Assembly (NCBI RefSeq): GCF_003073045.1 | Contig: NC_037593.1 | Location: 2,471,525 to 2,535,524, forward strand | DNA from: Pomacea canaliculata | Lineage: Eukaryota; Mollusca; Gastropoda; Architaenioglossa; Ampullariidae | Length of the DNA: 64,000 nucleotides | Direction of reading: 5' to 3' | In this document: piece after piece, positions 1 through 11,704 of the stretch | Position numbering within the stretch: position 1 is the stretch's first letter | Layout: every line of letters starts with the position of its first letter | Position numbers and translations under genes: made by a program | The notes under the pieces: generated by a model | What the model was told of the DNA's origin: nothing | The model's database searches: none | The model's input: the letters and a program-made list of their open reading frames with translations, nothing else

Positions 1-98
1 TGAAGTATCTATGGTATTTTGTAGAACGATAATTCCCAGCGCGGAAGCATCGATCGATACTTCACTCAAACAAACCGCGAAGTAGCGAGGGAACACTG
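1..98. mobile_element. Right end of a TIR DNA transposon cut by the window edge
   Basis: The sequence ends in a TIR which, read from the minus strand, begins CAGTGTTCCCTCGCTACTTC, followed by a TA dinucleotide at 99-100 as expected for a Tc1/mariner/pogo-type target site. Only this end is inside the window, so length and coding content are unknown. The family call rests on the CAGT start and TA target only. Confidence 0.45.
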
Positions 99-147
99 TA
101 CACAGCAAGGGGACAGTCGGCGTGTAACTAAGGTAATCAATTCTGTC

Positions 148-600
148 TGCAGTCAGTGAATGTTGACATGACTGTCATGACACACAGGTATGTAGTTAGT
201 ACTAGAGTCATGAACTTATTTTACACGTGTCTACCCAGACCGTCGTAACAACAACAACAACAACAACAACAACACCTGTATGTATGGACAAGATGTACAT
301 GTGAGACAGTTTTAAAATAAAGCTCATTAGTCTAATCAGTGGAACAGTCTCAGGAAGCTAGTCTTCCGCCTTTCTACAAAGGCTCAACATGTTTGAGGTG
401 TTTGTATGAGTTACAGTGAGTTACACATAATGAAACGACTCGCAGGCTTGTGTGAGACTCACTCACGAGTGAACTTTAAGAGGTGAGAGGGAGATTTTCC
501 GAGAAAGTAAAACCAACACTGTATCTAGTGTGTGTGTGTGGAGGATGTAGGTTGGAGGGAGCTTCAAAAAAATTGTTTGATGTGTAACAACCAATCCTGT
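148..600 (-). repeat. Inverted copy of a repeat also present at 12.2-12.7 kb and 18.2-19.6 kb
   Basis: Read on the minus strand this block matches 12,220-12,700 almost throughout. It holds the same CA/GT-rich stretch, the same GAGTGAGTCTCACACAAGCC-type segment and the same CAA/TTG microsatellite (here about 249-275). It forms the outer left arm around the 8 kb palindrome. No coding potential was recognised; the function of the repeat is unknown. Confidence 0.75.
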
Positions 601-2409
601 CTAGTTTACCCCCTCTCAGCAGGGCCGCCGAGAGCCAGCCTGGGCCCCGGGACAGACGACCTCTCCGGGCCCCTTGTACTTGTAATCGTCAATTATTTTC
701 CCAGTATATAATGTATGTTTACAATTCGAATCTCAATATCTACACTTCCTTCAGTAACGAAATATAGACTGCAAACATCAGGACAAGTGCACTAGGATCT
801 ACATCACTACTTGAACATAAAGTTGTTTACATGCGAGTGGTTAGTAAATGAGGACAAATGATGTTAAAGGATCAGACTTGTAGCACCCCCGCTCCACAGA
901 CCCCCCCCCCTTTAGTAAGGACTGTTACGTCAGCAGCGATGTCAAAACCTCGACAGATTAGAACAACTGCTAGAGGTATCACATAGCCTTTTGTTCTAAG
1001 TGCTGCGAGTTTGTACTAAGCTCACTGACGTGCAAGGAAATGTTCTCTGTGTAAGTGATTTATACTTCTACATGGAAAGAGGAAGAACCGAAGAAGTAAA
1101 TGCCTAAACAAGTCTTCATCGAGTGTCGTTAATAACCTCATTAAAAAAGTGTTTGCTGCGACGAACAGCAGAGCACATCAGTTATCATTTTTATCAACTT
1201 ACATAACAAACACGCAGCACCTATCGAAAGTCCCTTCCTATATTATTCCTTTAGCAAAACCGCACGCGCGCGCGCGCACACACACACAATAACTACACAC
1301 ACACGCATGCTGTTACACGTAAACACATATCTGAACTGTCGCCTTCAGACTCTTTAAAGCAGAAATTTTGAATTCATCCAACTTTTTACGAAGCATAAAT
1401 TCGGTCGACTTCAACTCCCATCAGTCACTAGCCGTTAAAATACCTGCTCAGTTTTAGAAGACAAAGCAACTGTTTTAAAGACTAGTTAGCTAGTAAGTGT
1501 TAATACTTTTAATATTTAAGGAGATTAGAAGGTTTTGTAAAAATGACAGAAAAATAGAAATGTTTAGCATATTTTAGCTGAATCGTAATAGTTCCTAGAA
1601 CAAAGTTATACTGTACTAATATTGTCATTTTACCTGCTGACTACAAACTTTATGAGCTTTTCTCACAAACTTCATTATTGTCAGTCCTTTTGAGACGTTA
1701 GTCACTCTCATTGACACTGATGTTCCTGCCTTGTCAAATGCTATTTGCCAATAAACTCGATTATTATACTGTATGGTAGTGTTACGACTGTAGCAGTAAC
1801 TTGGCTGTTTAAAGATCTAAAAATCTGCGGTGTCACACTTTCCTGTACATAGTCACTTCAGTCATCCGTTGAACAGAGGATAGAACACGTATACAGCGGC
1901 TCACACTGTAATATTTGATTATATTTCTCAGTATTATTTCAATGTTCAACAACTCAACGTTATAACCACATAATCAGCGGACTGCCACACAGGCTACTAA
2001 CACAGAGTACTACTAAAAACTCAGAAAAATCGAATAACGACCACCTAGGTCTACCCCAGCTTTTTATAGATCCCTTCTAAAATGCTAAAAATACAAAATT
2101 AAAAAAAATATTTAAAAATATATAAAAAATTAAGACGCAGTACGCCCTGACCTTGACATCGCCACTTCCGCCAAGGCCCCGTCAAACTAAGAATACTCAA
2201 TTTCGTAACAGGTAGTGTGCGACATGGCAGTTAGGGGGGATGGAACATAGCACGCACACAGGTAGGGTGGAGGCTGGCAATGTGGGGGTCGGGTGGTCGC
2301 TGGCCGGGTGACAGCCACGTGACAGAGGGAGAGCTGGAGGGGGTCGACTAGCGACAGGATGCAGGTGCGCGGATGTGGTTGGGAGGGGTGGAGGATGAAG
2401 AGGTGAGGG
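601..2409. other. Unassigned stretch, no gene seen
   Basis: GC-rich sequence at 610-680 beginning CAGGGCCGCCGAGAG looks like the end of a hAT-type non-autonomous element, but I could not find its partner end or target duplication. A CG/CA dinucleotide run lies at 1,262-1,290. The rest is AT-rich, with no long reading frame and no splice-bounded exon that I recognise. Confidence 0.5.
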
Positions 2410-2563
2410 GGAGAATGAGAAGAGACAGCGAGCGCCAGCCGACGATTCTTGAGAGCATAGGACTGACAAGTAACTTGAGCAAATAAAGCCGTTTTTACCA
2501 ACCCTCGCTACTATGCCACTTTTGCTCGGTCCCGGTAAGTGGCATAGTAGGGAGATTTGACTG
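2410..2563 (-). mobile_element. Truncated Tigger/pogo-like element end
   Basis: Minus-strand reading starts CAGTCAAATCTC and contains CTACTATGCCAC, the same terminal sequence as the element at 12,906, followed by TA at 2,564-2,565. Similarity to the 12.9 kb copy continues through AACGGCTTTATTTGCTCAAG and CAAGAATCGTCGGCTGGCG and then stops. The other TIR is missing, so this is a truncated copy in inverted orientation relative to 12,906-13,687. Confidence 0.65.
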
Positions 2564-2565
2564 TA

Positions 2566-3251
2566 TACAGCATCATATATGACAGCTTCCTTGAAGACAA
2601 CTAGCGCACAATAAGAAAGATTCCGAGGTGGCTTTGGGGGACGGATGGTGGGTAGATAGTATCTCCTTTTTACCGGGGGCTTTGTCGGCAAAGAGCAAAA
2701 GAAGGTCGGAGGCCGATGTGTTGTTACAGGGCGATGCTGGTACATCGCCGGAGGTCGTGCGATCGTCCCACACCTTTAGTTACAGTAGTCAGAGTCCTCC
2801 CCTTTCCGGTGACATAACTCTCCTCCCTACCTCTATCCGGGCCATCCACCCACCGTGCGAACACTGTCTCTACACTTAAATTACCTTTCTCATGCTAGCC
2901 TCCTCTTTATCATCCTCCTCCAGCTCCAAACTTCCCGCGACACCACCGTGATCAATTTATAAGCCTCGTATTTGCGGGACGGCAGTTTTTAAAATGTTTT
3001 GCAATAATGTGTTCTATTTTGCTGGCTGCGATAGTATTACAGGATAAAATAGTCTCATTGTATCAAGGATCTACTGTGTAGACTAATGTAGTTGTTTGTT
3101 TGGTGATAGAGATACTGTTAAAAAAAGTCTCAGTGTTGCTTAGTAACTACGAAAAAAAGCAGCCTTGATGTCTCTCGCTTACAGGCTGCAGCGCCAGGGG
3201 CGGGCCCCACCATGTCGGTTCACAGAGTGGCCACACATCAGTAACATACCT
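2566..3251. other. Unassigned stretch left of the palindrome
   Basis: No recognisable gene. A plus-strand frame at 2,628-2,879 is open for 83 codons but has no family resemblance and lies among repeats. Near 3,190 a CAGGGGCGGGCCCC segment resembles sequence just right of the palindrome (11,275-11,290), possibly the interrupted target of the insertion. Confidence 0.4.
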
Positions 3252-5279
3252 GGCCCCGTATGCATGAAAATCGACTGAGGATAACTCCAATTAGCTGCTA
3301 GTCCCGGAAAGCTACTCGGGACCTACTCCCGATTACGGTCTCTCCGAGTTCCGCATGCACGAAGCGCTACTCGCCCTCAACTAGCTCTCCGCCACTGGCT
3401 GCGGGGAAAACCCGATGGCCGTCAGTGGAGGTGAAGGAGGCTAACTACTTCCTATCGTCACCTCGTTCTTTCCTTACATCGAGCTGTCGTCTCTGAGGTC
3501 CCACCTACTTAATTAGCAAGTCATTGTCTAAATGTTAGGTATTTGACCCTATTGTAGTCGAGTCAAGTAACTGTGAGTGTGAGGCAGCGATCTCTCACCA
3601 TGGTGTTTGCGTGGTTACTAGCGAAGACAAAGAAAGTACGGAAATAAACAAAGGGGCTGGCGAAAGGATTTGTCAGAGAGCAGACGGGTATGCGATGTCA
3701 ACCACCAAAGGGAGTTGTATCTTGTGACTACATTACATGTGCAAAAGTTTAAAATGTTTAAGAAATAAACATGTGGGCAAGGCTAACTTCAGCGTTCCGA
3801 CATTGCTTGTAGAGATCGATCTCCATCAAGCATCCTGTTTTATTTGGTAGTCACAGTCACAGCCTAAAAAAATTCATGAGGCGTCAACATGCAAAAGGTG
3901 AATACCTGCATGTGGGTTGGCATTAGAAGTGCCCAGAATGCAAAGACAAATGAAGAGCCTTGAGCCTTGAAATGTAAATATTGACAATATATAGCCTGTG
4001 TTCAGTCAAAGGTTGTGTTTAATTACATTATTACACTGATAACCCAGATGATGTATAATTTAACAGTTGAAAGCAAGTGACTGTTTAGTATGCACACATC
4101 GATGGAGGAGTTCATTGCATTTACAAAGTGTCTACACACATGCTAAACACACAGAGTGGCATTTAGAGAGGGCAACATTGTAGTTTATGTTGAAAACTGC
4201 TTTATACATTGGCTGAACATGGTGATTCCAACACACAAAATATAATGTCATTGACCAGTGACAAGCATTAGAAATACCAGAGGTTAACTTTAAGTCTGCT
4301 AAGTTACAAAGCAAGTGCTCAGTTACAAAACAAAGTGGTACATCATAAAAGAATGAATGGCTTGATACAAAAAATTCCTAGTTTCCTACATCTATTCTAG
4401 GACCATACCCTTCACACTCACACACCTTTCACTTAGTATTCATCAGTTGAAATGATAAAGGAAATGATTTTGTGTACATATATATTTATTGCTTCTGCAC
4501 TTTTGGAATAGCATTAGGTTTGCCTGAATTTAATACAAGTTCTCCTGCAGCGACATGTTCAAATGCCAATTTCCTGACAATTTACTAATAGCAACAAAAA
4601 CCCAAATTCTTCTGCTTGACACCAATGATCTTATAACTAACATGGGCAATTTTGTTCAAGCTGTTCCTATCATGGGCAGACAAGCACAGCATTTGTCATG
4701 TTTAACCAGTGCTTGTATTTGTGGGGATTTCATTTTATAACTACTTTAAGAATTCTTGAAGAAATATTTTGTGTAATGTAGCACTACTTGGTTCATTCCT
4801 TACATCGATCTTCACCAATGCACTTAGTTCATGTTTTTCAGAGTGTCATCAGTTTGTGAAGCTTATGCTTCCAGAATCTTAATTTTTTTTCCCCCTTTCA
4901 AGGGTATTGAGATATTCAAAATATACATACATTCACACGCATTACTATATATCTTATATCAAATCAAATCAAAATCAAAACAGACTTTATTGTCTGCCCA
5001 GGAGGACAGAAATTTGTCTTTGCTCACATACCCATACAGACATGACATTTAATACAGACATATGCAATCTCCCTCACACACACACACACATTCACTGGTC
5101 AGTTTGTAACAGTTAATACATTAAAAGCTAATTTTTTGCCTCACTCACTTGTTCTTTCCTTCTTCTAGCCCTTTAATGCAAATCGCATCACTGCATGTGT
5201 AATCAAATAAATCAAAGTATATAAACACATGTAAACAAACAAAACGTTTTGGAGGGGATGTTTCTGGCCCTCTGTCATC

Positions 5280-6425
5280 CTTACCTAACACATATATATA
5301 CACATACATTCTTACTTATATCTGCATACATATATAAAATCCCCCCTTACACACATACTCATAGATGCTTATTGATGCTTACACAAGCCACATGCACACA
5401 TATATATATATAAACTCCCCCCCCCCCCCGACACACACACCTACTCATATCAGTATATATATATAAAATCTCCCCTCACACACTCACACACATCTGCTTA
5501 TGCACACATGTGTAACCCCCACCCATCCACACACAGCCATATATCTGCTTATATACAAATATGTAACCCCCCCATGCACATACTCTCATCTCTGCCTTTA
5601 TATATATATGTAACCTACCTTACACACATACTCATATCTGCTCCTGACATATACACACACCTACTTACTCATATGTGCATATATATATATATTTAAAAAT
5701 AATCCTCCTACACACAGTCTCATATCTGCTTATGTATATATACACAAACATACACATGCACACATCTGCTTATATATATATATCCCCCCATCTGCATATG
5801 CATAAAATATCCCCCGACACACTCCCCCTACTCACTCATATTTGCATATATAAATATAATTCCTCTCCACTCATGCACACTTGTATCTGCTTATGAATAC
5901 AAATTTAACCCCCCACCACCCCACACAGCCTCATATCTGCTTATATGTATATACCACCAACACACACCTACTCACTCATATATATATAATCCAACTACAC
6001 ACACACAAACAGCCTCATATTTGCTTATTTATAACCTCCCCCACCCCCGGTACACACAGTCTTATATCCGCTTTTATATATATATATGTAATCCCCCCCA
6101 CATATATCTGCATATATAAAATACCCCCTGACACACACCCTTACTCACTCATATTTGCATGTTTATATAAAATCCCCCTCCCTCATGCACACTTGTATCT
6201 TCTTATATACACATGTACTCCCACCACCACCCAACACACTCATATCCATATATATTTAATACCCACCAACACACACATCTCTGCTTATAGATGTCAATCT
6301 CCCCACATACATATATTTGCTTATAGATATACTACCCACATCCACACACGCATATACTCATATTTACTTATGTATATATATGTAAACCTCCCACCTCCAC
6401 ACACACATACATATTCTCTTATTTC
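5280..6425 (+). repeat. AT/CA-rich minisatellite, left arm
   Basis: Degenerate tandem array of a unit of about 50-70 bp. Each unit is built from a CACACA stretch, CTCATATCTGCTTATA, a TATATA run and a C-run. Unit length and C-run length vary from copy to copy. The open frames over it are low-complexity products of the repeat and are not genes. Confidence 0.85.
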
Positions 6426-6889
6426 TTCTAGTTTACCGTCCTAAGTAAACAAACTTAGCTCATCTAATAAGGGTCTGTTTATTTGTTGATGTCAGTAAAG
6501 AATGGAACTTTTAGACATTGAGATTGTGAGTAAATTAAAGTGATAAATTATTTCTACATTGGTCAGCAAATTTTTGTAGAGTTGAATAGATAATGAAATT
6601 ACAAAGTATGTAGAGCCTTTCATTTCTAGGGATTCATTTTGTCTACATGTTTCTTGTTTACATGTTTTGTACTGTAGGTTTGTTTTGCAATACTTCATGT
6701 GTGGTGCATTCAGCAAACATTTACAAGCGCCTTACAAATTCAAGTATTAATATTATGTATAAGTTTACTTTATTTTCCAGTGGAGTCCGAAATCAAGTTG
6801 CTGTTGATAAATCCAACTACTTTTGAAAATTCACAAGCCCGATGTGTCTGCATATCTTTGTCTTTTCAGCACAACCTTGATCCGGTAAT

Positions 6890-7010
6890 GAAATTCCGTT
6901 AGGTGCTCGCCGATGCAAACCATCGGTGACTCTCGCCACAGTACTAATAACAGTCGATTTGTCTACATCAGTGAATTCTCCACACACTTCTTGATAGTTT
7001 AATATGGCAA
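6890..7010 (-). pseudogene. HARBI1-like transposase remnant (left arm)
   Basis: Minus-strand counterpart of the fragment in the right arm. The conserved reading of a FATSNFQ-type start followed by a helix-turn-helix-like STVxRTVxRxTD motif and a basic HRRAP stretch is still visible, but the sequence has diverged (for example the YFA and SFQ parts differ by several bases). No DDE catalytic region is present. It is inactive as a transposase. Confidence 0.55.
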
Positions 7011-7717
7011 AATATCGTCAGTCATGAGCATTTGTAGTGACGATGTTAGTGTACCTTGCCGACTGGTGACAGCGATCTCTTATGCCACTTCAGCGGTCAG
7101 CGCTAGAATGTTCTCTCGACTAAAATGAAGTTTGCAATACAGTTTTTAATTCATGCAACACTTCAAACGGTTGCGATCTGTCACCAAACACACGATTTCG
7201 TCTGGACAATCGACGTTGTTGCTAGTAAACACAGTGAAGGCCGCCATTTTTCCGCCCGGATGAGCTCTATTACCGATTAGACCCCTTCTCCGGGCTATAT
7301 GCATACGGGGCCCCGTATGCATGTAGACCGGAGAAGGGGTCTAATCGGTAATAACGCTCATCCGGGTGGATAGGAGCGAAAAATTCGTATGCACGAGAGC
7401 CCGGAGAAGCTGTCCGGTCTGGCTTCTCGCGTATAAAGTTATCGGCGGCCCCGGGGCTGTGTAACTCGCTATTCGGGCGGAAAAATGGCGGCTTTCACTG
7501 TGTTTACTAGCAACAACGTTGATTGTCCAGACGAAATCGGGTGTTTGGTGACAGATCGCACCCGTTTGAAGTGTTGGGTGAATTAAAAACTGTTTTGCAA
7601 ACTTTATTTTAGACAAGAGAACATTCTAGCGCTGACCGCTGAAGTGGCATGCGAGATCGCTGTCACCAGTCGGCAAGGCACACTAACGTGTTTGCTACAA
7701 GTGCTCATGACTGACGA

Positions 7718-7850
7718 TATTTTGCCACATCAAACTTTCAAGAAGTGTGTGGAGAATTCACTGATGTAGACAAATCGACTGTTATTCGTACTGTGGCGAG
7801 AATCACCGATAGTTTGCATCGGCGAGCACCTAACAAAATTTCATTGCCGG
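7718..7850 (+). pseudogene. HARBI1-like transposase remnant (right arm)
   Basis: Reading from TAT at 7,718 gives YFATSNFQEVCGEF, then a TDVDKSTVIRTVARI stretch, then TDSLHRRAPNKISLP. This matches the layout of the N-terminal DNA-binding part of PIF/Harbinger transposases: RFYATGSFQ-like start, QSTVSR-like helix-turn-helix, then a FIKFP-like end. The segment upstream (about 7,620-7,660) has a TRExILALTAEV-like match to the same family in another frame, so frameshifts separate the pieces. The DDE nuclease domain is absent. Confidence 0.65.
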
Positions 7851-8219
7851 ATCAAGGTTGTGCGGAAAAGACAAAGACATGCAGACAGATCGGGCCTGTG
7901 AATTTTCAAAAGTAGTTGGATTTATCGACAGCAACTTGATTTCAAACTCCAATGGAAAATAAAGTAAACTTATACATAATATTAATACTTGAATTTGTAA
8001 GGCGCTTGTAAATGTTTGCTGAATGCACCACACATGAAGGATTGCAAAACAAACCTACAGTGCAGTACATGTATACAAGAAACATGTAGACAAAATGAAA
8101 CCCTAGAAATGAAAGGCTCTACATACTTTGTAATTTCATTATCTATTCAACTCTAATCAACAAATAAACAGACCCTTATTAGATGAGCTAAGTTAGGACA
8201 GTAATCTAGAAGAATTAAG

Positions 8220-9320
8220 AGAATAAGTGTGTGGAGGGGGGAGGTTTACATATATATCAGTAAATATGAGTATATGCGTGTGTGGATGTGGGTGGTATAT
8301 CTATAAGCAAATATATGTATGTGGGGAGATTTATATATAATAAGCAGAGATGTGTGTGTTGGGAGGTATATATATATATGAGGGAGGGCGGGATTATATA
8401 TATATATGCAAATATGAGTGCGTAGGGGGGTGTGTGTCAGGGGGTATTTTATATATGCAGATATATATATATAAAAGCAGATATAAGATTGTGTGTGCTG
8501 GGGTTATAAATAAGCAAATATGAGGCTGTTTGTGTGTGTGTAGTTGGATTATGTATATGCAGATATGAGTGAGTATAGGTGTGTGTGGGTGGTATATATA
8601 TATCTAAGCAGATATGAGGCTGTATGGGGTGAGGCTAAACCTGCATACATAAGCAGATACAAGTGTGTATGAGTGGAGGGGGATTATATTTATATATGCT
8701 AATATGAGTGAGTAGGGGGAGTGTGTTGGGGGATATTTTATGCATATACAGATAAATGTGTCTGTGAATTATATACATATGTAGGCATGTATATAGGCAG
8801 ACATGAGTATGTGTGTGTGTTGGGGGTAATATATATAAGCAGATGTGTGCGTGTGGATGTTTACGTATATATTCATAAGCAGATATGAGACTGTGTGTAG
8901 GAGGATTATTTTTAAATATATATATATGCACGTATGAGTAAGTAGGTGTGTGTGTCAGGAGGTATTAGATAAATATATATGTGCAGATATGAGTATGTGT
9001 GTTAGGGAGGTTACATGTATATATATAAAAGCAGAGATGAGTGTATGTGCTTGAGGGGGGTTTACATCTATGTATATAAGCAGATATAAGGCTGTGTGGG
9101 TGGGTGGAGGTTACACATGTATGCTTAAGCAAATGTGTGTGCATTATATACTGATATGAGTAGGTGTGTGTGTCGGGGGAGGTTTATATATATATATGTG
9201 TGTGTGTGCATGTGGCTTGTGTAGATATAAGCATCAGTGAGTATGTGTGTAAGGGGGGATTTTATATATGTATGCAGATATAAGTAAGAATGTATGTGTA
9301 TATATCTGTGTTTAGGTAAG
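8220..9320 (-). repeat. AT/CA-rich minisatellite, right arm (mirror copy)
   Basis: Reverse complement of the array at 5,280-6,425, with units of TATAAGCAGATATGAG, GTGTGTGT and G-runs. Unit order is broadly mirrored but several units differ in length, showing independent slippage since the arms formed. Confidence 0.85.
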
Positions 9321-11239
9321 AATGAAATGGAGGGGCAGAAAAATTCCCTCCAAAACTTTTTGCTTGTTTACATGTGTACTTTGATTTATTTGATTACACA
9401 TGCAGTGATGCAATTTGCATTATAGGGCTAGATTGCTAGAAGAAGGAAAGAACAAGTGAGTGAGGCAAAAAATTAGCTTTTAATGTATTAACTGTTACAA
9501 ACTGACCAGTGAATGTGTGTGTGTGTGTGAGGGATATTGCATATAAAATATATAGCAATGCGTGTGAATATATGTATATTTTGAATATCTCAATACCCTT
9601 GAAAGGGTGAAAAAAATAAAGATTCTTAAATCATAAGCTTCACAAACTGATGACACTGAAAAACATGAACTAAGTGCATGGGTGAAGATGTAAGGAATGA
9701 ACCAAGCAGTGCTAGATTACACAAAAATATGTCTTCAAGAATTCTTAAAATAAAAGGTTATAAAATCAAATCCCCACAAATACAAGCACTGGTTATACAT
9801 GACAAATGCTGTGCTTGTCTGTCCATGATAGGAAGAGTTTGAACACTATTGCCCATGTTAGTTATAAGGTCATCTGTGTGGAGCAGAGGAATTTGGGTTT
9901 TTGTTGCAATTAGTAACTTGTCAGGAAATTGTCATTTACTCAATATCTGAAAATGTCTCTGCAGGCAAACCCGATGCTATTCCAAAAGTGCAAAAGCAAT
10001 AAAAATATATTAAAAAAAAATCATTTCCCTTATCATTTCAACTGCTGAATACTAAGTGAAAGGTGTGTGAGTGTGAAGGGTATGGTCCTAGAATAGATGT
10101 AGGAAACTAGGAATTTTTTGTATCAAGTCATGCATTCTTTTACGATGAACCACTTTGTTTTGTAACTGAGCACTTGCTTTGTAACTTAGCAGACTTAAAG
10201 TTAACCTCTATTATTAATAATGCTTGTCATTGGTCAATGGCATTATATTTTGTGTGTTAGAATCACCATGTTCAGCCAATGTTTAAAGCAGTTTTCAACA
10301 TAAACTACAATGTTGCCCTCTCTAAATGCCACTCTGTGTGTTTAGCATGTGTGTAGACACTTTGTAAATGCAATGAACTCCTCTATCGATGTGTGCATAC
10401 TAAACAGTCACTTGCTTTCAACTGTTAAATTATACATCATCTTGATTATCTGTGTAATAATGTAACGAATTAAACACAACCTTAGACTGAACACATGCTA
10501 TATATATATTGTCAATATTTACATTTCAAGGCTCAAGGCTCTTTAATTCATTTGTCACTCAGGGCAGTTCTAGTGCCAACCCACATGCAGGTATCCACCT
10601 TTTGCATGTTGACTCCTCATGAATTTTTTTTTTAGGTTATGACTGTGACTGTGATTACCAAATAAAACACGATGCTTGAGGGAGATCTCTACAAGCAATG
10701 TCGGAATGCCTTGCCTTGCCCATATGTTTATTTCTTGAACATTTTAAACTTTTGCACATGTAATGTAGTCACAAGATACAACTCCCTTTGGTAGTTGTCA
10801 TCGCAAACCCGTCTACTCTCTGACAAATCCTTTTCACCAGCCCCTTTGTTTATTTTCTTACTTTTTTTGTCTCCGCTAGTGCAAACACACAAGGTGAGAG
10901 ATCGCTGCCTCACACTCTGAGTCACTTGACTCGACTACAATAGGGTCAAATACCTAACATTTAGACAATGACTTGCTAATTAAGTAGGTGGGACCTCAGA
11001 GACAACAGTTCGATGTAAGGAAAGAACGAGGTGACGATAGGAAGTAGTTAGCCTCCTTCACCTCCACTGACAGCCACCGGGTTTTCCCGCAGCCAGTGGC
11101 GGAGAGCTAGTTGAGGGCGAGTAGCGCTTCGTGCATGCGGAACTCGGAGAGACCGTATTCGGGAGTAGGTCCCGAGTAGCTTTCCGGGACTAGCAGCTAC
11201 TTGGAATTATCCTCAGTCGATTTTCATGCATACGGGGCC

Positions 11240-11704
11240 TGATCTCCACTGTTAATTCCGATTTGCTTGCAGGGCCCGCCCCCTCCTCCACCCCACCCTT
11301 CCCCGTAGTGGCACCTGTAGCCAGCAATCTCATGGCACCAACGTTCTTCAGGGCGGTTCACACACGATAAAATCTTTAATGTCCAGCGCCCGTCACCTCT
11401 TGGCTTGTCCAGCGAGAATATGATACCCGCTGACTACACTTCTCACGACAGGCCCCAGCACCCCGAAATTGTATTCTACAGACTTAAAACTCAACTTCTG
11501 CATGTGTAATGCTTGGGTGTTCTGTCCTTAGACCTTTCTTTAAAAGAAAAAGAAAAGGAGAAGAAGAAAAAAAATCCACTGACCAAGGCCGGGCCCCCTT
11601 GACAGCCGCGGGCCCGGGTACACCAGACCCCCCTGTCACCCCCTCTCGTCAGGCCTGGGACAGCTAGTCTTCCGCCTTTTCACAAAGTGTCAACATCTTT
11701 AGAC
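11240..11704. other. GC-rich sequence right of the palindrome, probable remnant transposon
   Basis: The stretch 11,270-11,660 has the look of a non-autonomous hAT-type element. Its right end reads on the minus strand CAGGCCTGACGAGAGGGGGT, and it contains CCCGGGCCC-type blocks and an AAAGAAAAAG run. I found no matching left terminus or 8 bp duplication. No gene seen. Confidence 0.4.

Larger units (their letters stand above)
3252..7310 (-). mobile_element. Left arm: PIF/Harbinger-like DNA transposon copy
   Basis: About 4.06 kb bounded at both ends by GGCCCCGTATGCAT-type inverted termini. It carries on the minus strand a degraded transposase fragment near its inner end (6,890-7,010) and an internal minisatellite. 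Harbinger elements are plain DNA transposons that normally leave 3 bp target duplications; no convincing 3 bp pair is visible at the outer ends. Assignment rests on the transposase fragment. Confidence 0.6.
3252..11239. repeat. 8 kb near-symmetric inverted repeat (palindrome)
   Basis: The left arm (3,252-7,310) and right arm (7,311-11,239) are reverse complements along nearly their whole length. Examples: GGCCCCGTATGCATGAAAAT at 3,252 and its complement ending at 11,239; the block around 4,140-4,230 and its complement at 10,260-10,350; the minisatellites at 5.3-6.4 kb and 8.2-9.3 kb. There is no spacer: the arms meet at CGGGG|CCCCG. The right arm carries an extra block of about 115 bp near 7,360-7,475, yet is shorter overall because of small deletions elsewhere. 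Confidence 0.9.
7311..11239 (+). mobile_element. Right arm: PIF/Harbinger-like DNA transposon copy, mirror of the left arm
   Basis: Mirror image of the left arm with the same termini, the same internal minisatellite and the better preserved transposase fragment (7,718-7,850). It begins exactly at the axis with CCCCGTATGCATG. Compared with the left arm it has an additional GC-rich block at about 7,360-7,475, itself bounded by related CCGGAGAAG sequences. Confidence 0.6.

Noticed and set aside
2187-2745. Overlapping minus-strand frames of 104 and 182 codons
   Set aside because: They cover a transposon fragment and a purine-rich stretch, overlap each other in different frames and have low-complexity Pro/Ser composition.
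5508-6444. Long open frames over the CA/TA-rich array
   Set aside because: They translate the minisatellite (repeats of HTHTYSLIS-like residues), shift frame between units and have mirror versions in the right arm; no gene.
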